From positions 1-64,000 of the forward strand of contig DASZTO010000057.1 of the NCBI GenBank assembly GCA_035548175.1: a DNA stretch of 64,000 nucleotides, read 5' to 3'. How positions within the stretch are numbered: the first letter of the stretch is position 1; each line of letters opens with the position of its first letter. The position numbers and the translations under genes are program-made. A model generated the notes under the pieces. That model was not told the origin of the DNA, did no database searches, and saw only the letters and a program-made list of their open reading frames with translations. The stretch is from CALCHA01 sp035548175. Lineage in GTDB: Bacteria; Planctomycetota; Phycisphaerae; WQYP01. Below, piece after piece: positions 41,357-49,239 of this stretch.

Positions 41357-43486
41357 TCACTCCGCTGCCTTCCACTTGAACTCCGCGCCGCTCTTGCGCG
41401 CCGGGCTCGGCCCCCGCGCATCGCACGTCACCGGCCCCGGCGCATTCGGACGCGTCGCCAGATAGCGGTGATTCGTCAGCGACATCAGCATCGTGTCGCC
41501 GCGCATCAGGTTCACCCACTCAAACGTCTCCCCTTCCCCAACCGCCGCGCCCGCAAGGTCTTTCAACACCACGCCGCCCTCCCCCGCGGACACAAAACGC
41601 CCGTTCGCCGCCTTCAGCGCCACGCGCCCCAGCCCCCGGTCGATCACCTCGAAGCGCGCATTCGCCAGTTCCGCCGCGGTCTCTCCCGCAACATCGATCA
41701 CCACGTTCTTCCGCGCATCCGCGCACAACACCGCCCCGTCCGCAACGCTGGTCAGAACCACCCGCTTTCCCGTCGGAATCTCCCGCTCAATTCCCCGCGC
41801 CCGCGGCTCCTCCACCCGGTAATTGTCAAAATCCGCATAGCCCCCCGCGCGCCCCATCGTGTTGTAGTGAAACAGCCCCGGCCGCACGCCCTGGAATGTC
41901 GTCAACTGAAACGTCATCGTGAACGCCGGCCCCAGCGGAGCGAACGTCCTGCCGTCCGCGCTCCAACTGAACGTCGCCTCGTCCGTGTCAAAGTTGCAAT
42001 GCACGCGCAGCCATACATGCGCCGGCGAATCCGCCACCCGCGCCGCCACCGATTCCCCCGCCGCCGTGCCCCCTCGCCCCCCGCGCCCGCCCGCGCTGCC
42101 CGTCGTCATTTCCAACTCCGACCCCTGCGCGCTTTTCGCCACGCCAATCCACGCATACGGCGTGCTCAGCAATCCCAGTCCCGCCCTATCCCCGGCGCCC
42201 ATGCCCGATGTCTCCAATTCCACGGTCATGATCGATTCCGGCCCCGGCGGCCGCTCGCACAGCGTGTCCCGCGCGTGATAAAAATCCGCCGCCGGAAGCG
42301 AATGCAGCCGCAACACCCCCGGCTTCTCCGTCAGCGACCACTTGCTGTCATCCGGCACGTGATTCCACTGCGCCAGCGGATTCAACTTCCCATCAAACGC
42401 ATCATCATGCACGAACGCCGGCGCCGGTGCCTGCACGAACCCCGTGTCCGGCTTCACCCACGTGTTGGGCGCCTTCCGCAAATTCCCTGGCAGCCCGATC
42501 AGCGGAAATCCACCATCCCACGTCACCGGCACCAGGTTCACCATCCGCCCCGCGCTCCCATGATCCGACATGATGATGCTCCACCACTGCCCCGACGGCG
42601 TATCCACGATCCCCCCCTGGTGTATCCACAACCCCCGATCGTCCGCTCGCGCCTTCGACGGCGTCGCCTGCGTCACCCCCAGAGACTCGCCCTCCACCAT
42701 CTTCATCGTCTTCCACGGCCCATCGATCGAATCCGCCACCGCCGCCATCTGATCCGTCGACGCCCCTGGAATCGCCGACACATCCACGTATTTCCCGTTG
42801 ATTTTGTACAAATGATGCCCCTCGCCCATGCGCTCCGGCAACGACCGCTTCGGCGCATCCGTCTTGAACGATCGCAAATCCGGATTCAATTCCTCAATCG
42901 GATACGGCGCCCTGTTCCCGGAAATAATATATACTTTCCCATCATCATCAAAAAGCACCGATAAATCATGCCGCCCCGGAAGTTGATTCCGCTCCCACGG
43001 GCCATTGATCGATGCCGACCGAAATACCTGCAATCCCGCCCCGTTCACGTTCGAAAAGATATACCACATGCCCTCGTGATACCGGATGCACGGCGCCCAA
43101 ATCCCCTGCCCATAAATAGTGCCCCCCTCCAGCCGATACGCCGGCCCGAAATCAAGCCTGTCCGCGCAATACCCCGCCAGCTCCCAGTTCACCAGATCGC
43201 GCGAATGCATGATCTGCACCGCCGGATTCATGTGCATCGTCGTCCCCGCCAGGTAATAATCCCGCCCCACGCGAATCACATCCGGATCCTCAAACTCCTC
43301 ATAAAACAAAGGATTCGAATACGTCCCATTCCCGTTGTCCGCCGTCCAGTGCGTCATCGCCGATTTCGGCAAACCTTTCACATGCTCTGCGTTCGCCCCT
43401 CGCCCGCCCACTCGCTGCGAGCACGCCGCCGCCCCGACTGCCACGACAATCCCCGCCCCGATGATCATCAACCGCTGTGCCGCCAT
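41357..43486 (-). CDS. Glycoside hydrolase family 43-type lipoprotein
   Basis: 709 aa. Lipobox AAAC with Cys22. The GH43 five-blade propeller (~55-370) starts with NPLFYEEFEDPDVIRVGRDYY, where Asp67 is the expected catalytic base, and contains IWAPCIRYHEGMWYIF and GEGHHLYKINGKY. A beta-sandwich domain like the C-terminal module of beta-xylosidases covers ~390-590 (DDSKWSLTEKPGVLRLHSLP). The last ~110 residues resemble a beta-trefoil-like module. It should cleave xylan- or arabinan-derived oligosaccharides at the cell surface. It is divergent from the GH35 gene, sharing a 180-nt intergenic region. Confidence 0.87.
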   Translation of the reverse strand: MAAQRLMIIGAGIVVAVGAAACSQRVGGRGANAEHVKGLPKSAMTHWTADNGNGTYSNPLFYEEFEDPDVIRVGRDYYLAGTTMHMNPAVQIMHSRDLVNWELAGYCADRLDFGPAYRLEGGTIYGQGIWAPCIRYHEGMWYIFSNVNGAGLQVFRSASINGPWERNQLPGRHDLSVLFDDDGKVYIISGNRAPYPIEELNPDLRSFKTDAPKRSLPERMGEGHHLYKINGKYVDVSAIPGASTDQMAAVADSIDGPWKTMKMVEGESLGVTQATPSKARADDRGLWIHQGGIVDTPSGQWWSIIMSDHGSAGRMVNLVPVTWDGGFPLIGLPGNLRKAPNTWVKPDTGFVQAPAPAFVHDDAFDGKLNPLAQWNHVPDDSKWSLTEKPGVLRLHSLPAADFYHARDTLCERPPGPESIMTVELETSGMGAGDRAGLGLLSTPYAWIGVAKSAQGSELEMTTGSAGGRGGRGGTAAGESVAARVADSPAHVWLRVHCNFDTDEATFSWSADGRTFAPLGPAFTMTFQLTTFQGVRPGLFHYNTMGRAGGYADFDNYRVEEPRARGIEREIPTGKRVVLTSVADGAVLCADARKNVVIDVAGETAAELANARFEVIDRGLGRVALKAANGRFVSAGEGGVVLKDLAGAAVGEGETFEWVNLMRGDTMLMSLTNHRYLATRPNAPGPVTCDARGPSPARKSGAEFKWKAAE

Positions 43487-43666
43487 AGCTTCACTCCTGC
43501 CACATATTCTACCGCTTTTCGCAACGTGGCCACTACTCTAACGCGTCTTCTCGAACTTTCACCCCCGCACAGTCCGGAACCGCCCGGAACCGCCCCTTTG
43601 TGCCACCGCGCGCGTCGATGTACAATCCGCCGACAAGCCCACACCTCCCCTTTTGCGAGAGCCGCC

Positions 43667-45625
43667 ATGAAGCACGTCAGCGTGATCGCCATGCTCCTGT
43701 CCCTCGCCGCCCCGGCCCTCGCCGCCAATCCCCCGGAGCCCGACGGCAAGCCCCACCAGCTCTCCCTCCATGACCGCCAGTTCTGGATCGACAACACCCC
43801 CATGCGCGTCATGGCCGGCGAAATGCACCCCGGCCGCATCCTCCCGCAGTTCTGGGACGACCGCATCAAAAAAGCCAAGGCCATGGGCCTCAACACCGTC
43901 AGCGTCTACCTGTTCTGGAACGAGATCGAACCTACCGAAGGCAACTTCGTTTTCAAAGACCAGACCGACATCCGCCGCTTCGTCAAACTCTGCCAGGACA
44001 ACGGCATGTGGGTCATCCTCCGCTCCGGCCCCTACGTCTGCGGCGAAATCGATTTCGGCGGCCTCCCCGCATGGCTGCTCAAACACCCCGGCCTCAAAAT
44101 CCGCTCCAACGAACCCCAGTTCCTCAATTGCTGCAAACTCTACGTCCAGCAGATCGCCAAGCAACTCGCCGATCTCCAGGTCTCCCACGGCGGCCCCATC
44201 ATCATGACCCAGTTCGAAAACGAATATCAAAAACTCGACGATTATCTTGCCGCTCTGCAAAAGATATATATCGATGCCGGTTTCGACGGCCAGTTGATGA
44301 CCTGCGATCCCTCCGGCGGGCCCTGGAACAATCCCGAGTATCTCCCCAACGTCCTCCGCGGCTACAACGGCTTCGATCCCAACGACCGCTTCCAGATGCG
44401 CTATGACCAATCCATCGCCGATACCGAAAAAACCGGCTATCCCGTCTTCTCGCCGGAAGTATATACCGGCTGGTTTCCCGCCTGGGGCAGCGGTCCCGGC
44501 AAATCGCCAAAGGTCGACCTCGACACCCAGAAAAATCGCATCCAATTCCTCTTTGACCACAAAGACGCCAACGGACGTCCCGATCTTTCCTGGTGCCTCT
44601 ACCTCTTCGACGGCGGCACCAACTTCGGCTACATGGCCGGACCCAGCAACAATCGCCCCGTCACCACCAGCTACGACTACGACGCGCCCGTGGATGAACT
44701 TGGCCGAATCACGCCCAAGTATCGCATGCTGCGCGATATGTATGCCACGAATCTCGACCTCACCCTCCCCCCAATCCCCGCCGATCCCAGGATCATCGAA
44801 ATCCCGCAATTCACGCTGAAAACCGGCCCCGCGCTGCTCGATCGCCTCCCCGCCAGGCCCGTGGAAAATGAAAACGTTGAGCCCATGGAGCAACTCGATC
44901 AAAACTACGGCTTCATTGATTATCGCAAAGAATTCCCCAACGGCCTCCACGGAAACCTCGATTCCGGCCAGGGACGCGACTACATCGCCATCATGGTCAA
45001 CGGCAAAGTCCTCCAGGATAAATTCAGCGGCGTCGGTGCCTCCTTCGGCGGCTTCGGACGCGGTCGCGGCAGAGGCGGCCCCGCCCCCGCTCCCCTCGTC
45101 GTCGATGTCTCCGGCCCCGCCACCCTCGACATTCTCGTCCACAACCTCGGCCGCAACAGTCTCATCCGCAGCGGCGACAACGAACGCAAAGGCCTTATCA
45201 CCAACCCCTCCCTCAACGGCACGCCCCTCACTGGCTGGCAAATCTACTCCCTCCCCCTCGACGATCCCGCCCAGCTCCCAGCCTCCGACAAAACCTCCGC
45301 CTCCACCGGCCCCACCTTCTACACCGCCACCTTCAACATCTCAGATCCCGGCGAAACTTACCTTGACATGTCCAACTTCCACTTCGGCGTCGTCTGGGTC
45401 AACGGCCACAACCTCGGCCGTTACTGGGACGTCGGCGCCTCCCGCTGCATCTACCTCCCCAGCCCCTGGGAAAAACAGGGCCAAAACCAGATCACCGTCC
45501 TCGAACTCGGCCCCGCGCCCGCCCAAACCACCATCACCGGCGTCCCCACCATGATCGAAACCCCCACGCGCCCCATCCAACCCCTCTGGTCCTCAAACGC
45601 TGCCACCGCCCCCGCCGCGCGGTAA
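43667..45625 (+). CDS. Secreted beta-galactosidase, GH35
   Basis: 652 aa from the ATG at 43667; the much longer upstream frame is a shadow over the GH43 gene. The signal peptide is MKHVSVIAMLLSLAAPALAA. The GH35 barrel has MRVMAGEMHPGRILPQFWDD, the acid/base Glu186 in TQFENEY and the nucleophile Glu264 in SPEVYTGW. After it come jelly-roll-type domains; NGHNLGRYWDVGASRCIYLP near the end is typical. It releases terminal beta-galactose from glycans outside the cytoplasm. Together with the divergent GH43 enzyme it suggests hemicellulose or pectin side-chain use. Confidence 0.92.
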   Translation: MKHVSVIAMLLSLAAPALAANPPEPDGKPHQLSLHDRQFWIDNTPMRVMAGEMHPGRILPQFWDDRIKKAKAMGLNTVSVYLFWNEIEPTEGNFVFKDQTDIRRFVKLCQDNGMWVILRSGPYVCGEIDFGGLPAWLLKHPGLKIRSNEPQFLNCCKLYVQQIAKQLADLQVSHGGPIIMTQFENEYQKLDDYLAALQKIYIDAGFDGQLMTCDPSGGPWNNPEYLPNVLRGYNGFDPNDRFQMRYDQSIADTEKTGYPVFSPEVYTGWFPAWGSGPGKSPKVDLDTQKNRIQFLFDHKDANGRPDLSWCLYLFDGGTNFGYMAGPSNNRPVTTSYDYDAPVDELGRITPKYRMLRDMYATNLDLTLPPIPADPRIIEIPQFTLKTGPALLDRLPARPVENENVEPMEQLDQNYGFIDYRKEFPNGLHGNLDSGQGRDYIAIMVNGKVLQDKFSGVGASFGGFGRGRGRGGPAPAPLVVDVSGPATLDILVHNLGRNSLIRSGDNERKGLITNPSLNGTPLTGWQIYSLPLDDPAQLPASDKTSASTGPTFYTATFNISDPGETYLDMSNFHFGVVWVNGHNLGRYWDVGASRCIYLPSPWEKQGQNQITVLELGPAPAQTTITGVPTMIETPTRPIQPLWSSNAATAPAAR

Positions 45626-45689
45626 AGCCGACCCTCGTCGCGGAAATCCGCGCGCCCGCGCCTCGCCCGGAACTCTCGCGCAGATCAGA

Positions 45690-45776
45690 ACCCATTCGTG
45701 CACATGCGTGTGCATTCGTGGACAATTCCCGTCATCGTCTTTCGTGCCTTTCGTGCCTTTCGTGGCCATTTATCGT
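45690..45776 (-). repeat. Dispersed intergenic repeat, A + C units, inverted
   Basis: Read on the minus strand it is A (AAATGGCCACGAAAGGCACG and further CACGAA steps, 45776-45739) followed by C (TTGTCCACGAATGCACACGC and further, 45726-45690), the same order and spacing as the copy at 2831-2917. Confidence 0.8.
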
Positions 45777-45821
45777 CGTCCTCCCGGTTGACTTGCCGCC
45801 CCACCCCGGGACAATTCCTCC

Positions 45822-47303
45822 ATGATCACGCCGCGGATCCTCACCCCCCTTTGTCTCCTCCTCGCCGTAGCCTCCGCCCGCGCTGCCGACACCCCGCCCG
45901 CCGTCCCCTACAGCTCCCGCCTCCCCGAAGACACCCTCGGCTTCATCGAAGTCGATCCAGCCGCCGGCCGCCCCCGTTCCCCAGACGCCGACAGCTCCCC
46001 CAACATCATGGACATGGGCTTCCAGGCACTCCGTTCCCTCGGCATCCTCCCGCGCGATGTCACCGTCGCCGGCGACGCCTTCGGTCTCGCCGCCATGGCC
46101 GGAAACCGCCACTTCTGCATCGGCTGGCTCGACGCCGACCTCCAGCCCGGCCCCCACGATGGCCTCATGTGCAACTCCTTCCAGCTCGTCTGGCTCGTCG
46201 ATACCCACGGCCGCCCCGACCAAATGCTCCACCGCATCACCGCACTCCTCGATCACCTCTCCACCAGGGAAACCTCCCACCAGGTCGTCAAAAAAGCCGC
46301 CGACAATGGCCGCGAATACGTCGAGTTCACCGACTCCCGCTGGCCCGCCTGGCTCAAGCTCGGGTGGGCCCAGGAAAAAGATGTCTTCATCATGGCCATG
46401 GGCGACGGCGCCATGGCCCATTATCTCGCCGATCATCCGGTAGGGGGGTCCCCCGGCGGCGCCTGGCAGACCACCGTCGATGCCATCGATCATCAAGCCC
46501 CCGCCGCCGGTTCCGCCGGCACCGTCTTCGCCCGCATCTACGTCAACCCCGAAGCCTTCCGCCAGCGCTTCCCCGACGCCATGAAACGCACCCTCCTCGG
46601 CCGCGTCTTCGCCGCCATGGACCTCAACGCCACCAACAAAGCCCTCTTCACCGCCCGCCGCAACGGCCGCGCCGTCAGCCTCGACTATGGCGTCTCCAAA
46701 CAGGCCGGCGCTGGAGAAAACGTCACCGTCACCCCCTGGACCCTCCCCCCCAACGCCGCCCCCGCCCTCGTCAAACTCGTCCCCGATGACGCCACCAGCT
46801 TTCTCGTCCTTAACGTCGATTGGCCCGCCCTCTACACCCGCATCACCGCCGTCCTCGACGCCGTCCTCACCGATGAAGGCGAACCCTCCGTCGATCAGAA
46901 AGTCCGCCGCTTCGCCGCAATCCACCACGTCGATCTGCAAAAAGACGTCCTCACCAAAGCCTCCCCCCTCATCCTCGTTCACGATTGGCCCCAGCATCCC
47001 CTCGGCATCCCCCTGATGGTTACCGCCATCGCCTCCGCCGGCACCAACGGCTCCGTCATCAAGGACGATCTCGACCGCATGCTCAAAGACGCCCAGCAAT
47101 CCCTCGACAAACGCCCCAACGGCATCTTCAAACTCCGCACCGATTCCAGCGGCATCATGTACATGCAGTTCGGCCTCGTCGGCCCCGCCTGGGGGTGGGC
47201 CGGCAACCGCCTCGTCTGGAGCTGGTCACCCGCCGCCGTTCACGACAACCTTGCCGCCGCCGCCAACGCCCCCGCCGGCGCCTTCACCAATCATTCCCCA
47301 TAA
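45822..47303 (+). CDS. Exported protein, unknown
   Basis: 493 aa. The signal peptide is MITPRILTPLCLLLAVASARAA. The mature protein opens with SRLPEDTLGFIEVDPAAG, the kind of sentence seen in Planctomycete exported proteins that evaluate several similar alpha/beta repeats (VFARIYVNPEAFRQRFP, FLVLNVDWPALYTRI). No catalytic motif was found. It is followed 18 nt later by the PIG-L deacetylase gene on the same strand, probably one operon. Confidence 0.72.
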   Translation: MITPRILTPLCLLLAVASARAADTPPAVPYSSRLPEDTLGFIEVDPAAGRPRSPDADSSPNIMDMGFQALRSLGILPRDVTVAGDAFGLAAMAGNRHFCIGWLDADLQPGPHDGLMCNSFQLVWLVDTHGRPDQMLHRITALLDHLSTRETSHQVVKKAADNGREYVEFTDSRWPAWLKLGWAQEKDVFIMAMGDGAMAHYLADHPVGGSPGGAWQTTVDAIDHQAPAAGSAGTVFARIYVNPEAFRQRFPDAMKRTLLGRVFAAMDLNATNKALFTARRNGRAVSLDYGVSKQAGAGENVTVTPWTLPPNAAPALVKLVPDDATSFLVLNVDWPALYTRITAVLDAVLTDEGEPSVDQKVRRFAAIHHVDLQKDVLTKASPLILVHDWPQHPLGIPLMVTAIASAGTNGSVIKDDLDRMLKDAQQSLDKRPNGIFKLRTDSSGIMYMQFGLVGPAWGWAGNRLVWSWSPAAVHDNLAAAANAPAGAFTNHSP

Positions 47304-47321
47304 TTTCTCGGAGGATCCCCC

Positions 47322-48011
47322 GTGCGCATCGCCGTCGTCGGCCCCCACCCGGATGATCAGGAACTCGCCATGGGCGGCGCCATCGCCTCCTTCGTCGCCG
47401 CCGGACACACCGTCACCCTCATCGACATGACCACCGGCGAACCCACTCCCTTCGGCTCCGAAGAAACCCGCGCCAAAGAAGCCGCCGCCGCCGCCCAAAT
47501 CCTCGGCGTCCAACGCGTCTCCGCCGGTCTCAAAAACCGCGAGGTCGTCCACAACATCGAGTCCCGCCACCGTGTCGCCGCCCTCTATCGCCGGCTCCGC
47601 CCCGACATCCTCTTCGTTCCCTATCCCCAGGACGCCCACCCCGATCACCTCGCCGTCACCCGCATCGCCGAAGACGCCCGCTTCGATGGCAAACTCACCA
47701 AGTCCTCCATCCCCGGAGACCCCTGGTATTGCCGCCGCATCATCTACTATTTCTGCACCCACCTCCGCTTCAACTTCCCCGCCACCTTCTGCCTCGATAT
47801 CACCCCCGTCTGGGAAAAAAAACTCGCCGCCATCGACTGCTACCAATCCCAGTTCTACGCCGGCCGCACCGGCGCGGAAAGCGGCGCCGTCGTCCAATAC
47901 ATCACCACCATCTCCCGCTACTTCGGCGGCACCATCAACACCCCCTACGCCGAACCCTTCCACACCCCCGAAATGCTCGGCCTCACCAACCTCAACGCCC
48001 TCACCCACTGA
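47322..48011 (+). CDS. PIG-L/LmbE-family deacetylase (BshB1-like)
   Basis: 229 aa from a GTG preceded by GGAGG. The zinc motif PHPDDQELAMGG has His9 and Asp12; the second site is QDAHPDHLAV. The remaining family features (FDGKLTKSSIPGDPW, AAIDCYQSQF) match the bacillithiol-type GlcNAc-malate deacetylase BshB1. The family removes acetyl from N-acetylglucosamine conjugates. Bacillithiol synthesis in this organism is a guess, since no bshA or bshC is in view. Confidence 0.85.
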   Translation: MRIAVVGPHPDDQELAMGGAIASFVAAGHTVTLIDMTTGEPTPFGSEETRAKEAAAAAQILGVQRVSAGLKNREVVHNIESRHRVAALYRRLRPDILFVPYPQDAHPDHLAVTRIAEDARFDGKLTKSSIPGDPWYCRRIIYYFCTHLRFNFPATFCLDITPVWEKKLAAIDCYQSQFYAGRTGAESGAVVQYITTISRYFGGTINTPYAEPFHTPEMLGLTNLNALTH

Positions 48012-48057
48012 ACGCCCCGCGTCCATCTCTCCCGCCGCCACGCTCCGTCGATCCCCA

Positions 48058-48081
48058 AGTATTTTCACGAGTATTTTCACG
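48058..48081. repeat. Tandem 12-bp direct repeat upstream of the molybdoenzyme operon
   Basis: AGTATTTTCACG occurs twice without a gap (48058-48069, 48070-48081), ending 18 nt before the -35 hexamer of the promoter at 48100. This is the position expected for an activator site. Confidence 0.6.
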
Positions 48082-48099
48082 CCCCCTTTTCAGGAAACC

Positions 48100-48128
48100 T
48101 TGAAGCCCACAACTCAACCACTTATGCT
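48100..48128 (+). promoter_or_regulatory. Promoter of the six-gene molybdoenzyme operon
   Basis: TTGAAG (48100-48105), a 17-nt spacer and TATGCT (48123-48128), about 30 nt before the first start codon at 48158. Confidence 0.55.
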
Positions 48129-48157
48129 CGCCTGCCGCATCTACCGGCGAGGGATCC

Positions 48158-49237
48158 ATGCAACGGTCATCTTACAAGTGGCAAGCCGCCGGATGGGCCT
48201 CTCTGACGACCGTGTTGCTCGCCATCGCGATCGTCGTGGGATCGCGCAACCTCGCTCATTTTGATGCCGCCCTCGTCCCCTACACCTTCTCCGTGCTTTT
48301 CGCCACCTTCGCGATCACCTATCGCTATTCCATGTGGCTGCACCGTCCGCCCACCGCCATGTACTTCCGCCGCGGATGGCGCGTCTTCCTCCGCCCGCGC
48401 GCCCTCGGCCGCAACACGCTCGTGCTCCTCCAGCGCCTCATCGTCGAGGTCCTCTTCAACCGCTTCATCCTCGCCCGTGGAAAGCAGCGCTGGGCCGCCC
48501 ACTGGCTCATCATGGTCGGTTGCGTCATCGCCGCCGCCATCACCTTCCCACTGGTCTTCGGCTGGATCCATTTCGAAACCGTCCCCGGAAACCTCGCCCT
48601 GTACCGCACCTACCTCTTCGGTTTCTCCGTCCACGACATGCCCATCCATTCCACCGAAGCCTTCCTCGTCTTTCACGGCCTCGTCTGGGCCGCCATCCTC
48701 GTCATCGCCGGCGTCATGCTCGCCATGTACCGCCGCATGCGAAACCACGGCGCCGCCGCCGTCCAGCAGTTCGGCGAGGACTTCATGCCCCTCCTGCTCC
48801 TCTTCGCCATCAGCGTCACAGGCCTCATGCTCACCGCCTCCTACACCTGGATGCGCGGCTACGCTTACGAGTTCATCGCCATACTCCACGCCATCACCGT
48901 CATCTTCACTCTCCTCTGGCTCCCCTTCGGTAAGTTCTTCCACATCATCCAGCGCCCCGCCCACCTCGGTGTCATGTTCTACAAGGACTTCGGCAGGGAA
49001 ACCGCCCAGGCCGCCTGCAAACGCTGCAACGCCCCATTCGCCTCCCAACTCCAGGTCAAAGACCTCATCGTCGTCGAACAACAGTTGGGATTCACCTACG
49101 AAGCCGACCACCCCGATACCGATCATTACCAGTGGATTTGCCCCAAATGCCGCCGCGCCCTCTTCGGCCTCGCACAGGGACGTCTCTGGAACCCCTCCCC
49201 CGCCGAAACCAGCGATGCCTTTGACCCCCGAGGATAA
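48158..49237 (+). CDS. Cytochrome-b-like membrane protein with C-terminal zinc ribbon
   Basis: 359 aa with GAGGGA before the ATG. Five to six membrane helices lie in residues ~10-270, with His residues placed as in NarI/DsrM-type cytochrome b subunits (AAHWLIMVGC, HDMPIHSTEAFLVFHG, ILHAITVIF, GKFFHIIQRPAHLG). A soluble tail carries two CxxC pairs, C287/C290 and C328/C331, likely a zinc ribbon or metal site. It probably passes electrons from quinol to the iron-sulfur subunits encoded downstream. Such proteins are sometimes labelled MFS transporters, which the helix content here does not support. The next gene starts 2 nt after the stop. Confidence 0.72.
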   Translation: MQRSSYKWQAAGWASLTTVLLAIAIVVGSRNLAHFDAALVPYTFSVLFATFAITYRYSMWLHRPPTAMYFRRGWRVFLRPRALGRNTLVLLQRLIVEVLFNRFILARGKQRWAAHWLIMVGCVIAAAITFPLVFGWIHFETVPGNLALYRTYLFGFSVHDMPIHSTEAFLVFHGLVWAAILVIAGVMLAMYRRMRNHGAAAVQQFGEDFMPLLLLFAISVTGLMLTASYTWMRGYAYEFIAILHAITVIFTLLWLPFGKFFHIIQRPAHLGVMFYKDFGRETAQAACKRCNAPFASQLQVKDLIVVEQQLGFTYEADHPDTDHYQWICPKCRRALFGLAQGRLWNPSPAETSDAFDPRG

Positions 49238-49239
49238 CC

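Noticed and set aside
42968..43666. N-terminal extension of the GH35 frame over the GH43 gene
   Set aside because: It is antisense to GH43 coding sequence and precedes a clear signal peptide at 43667.
48158..49237. MFS transporter identity for the first gene of the molybdoenzyme operon
   Set aside because: Too few helices for MFS, and the histidine placement and zinc-ribbon tail fit a cytochrome-b-type subunit.
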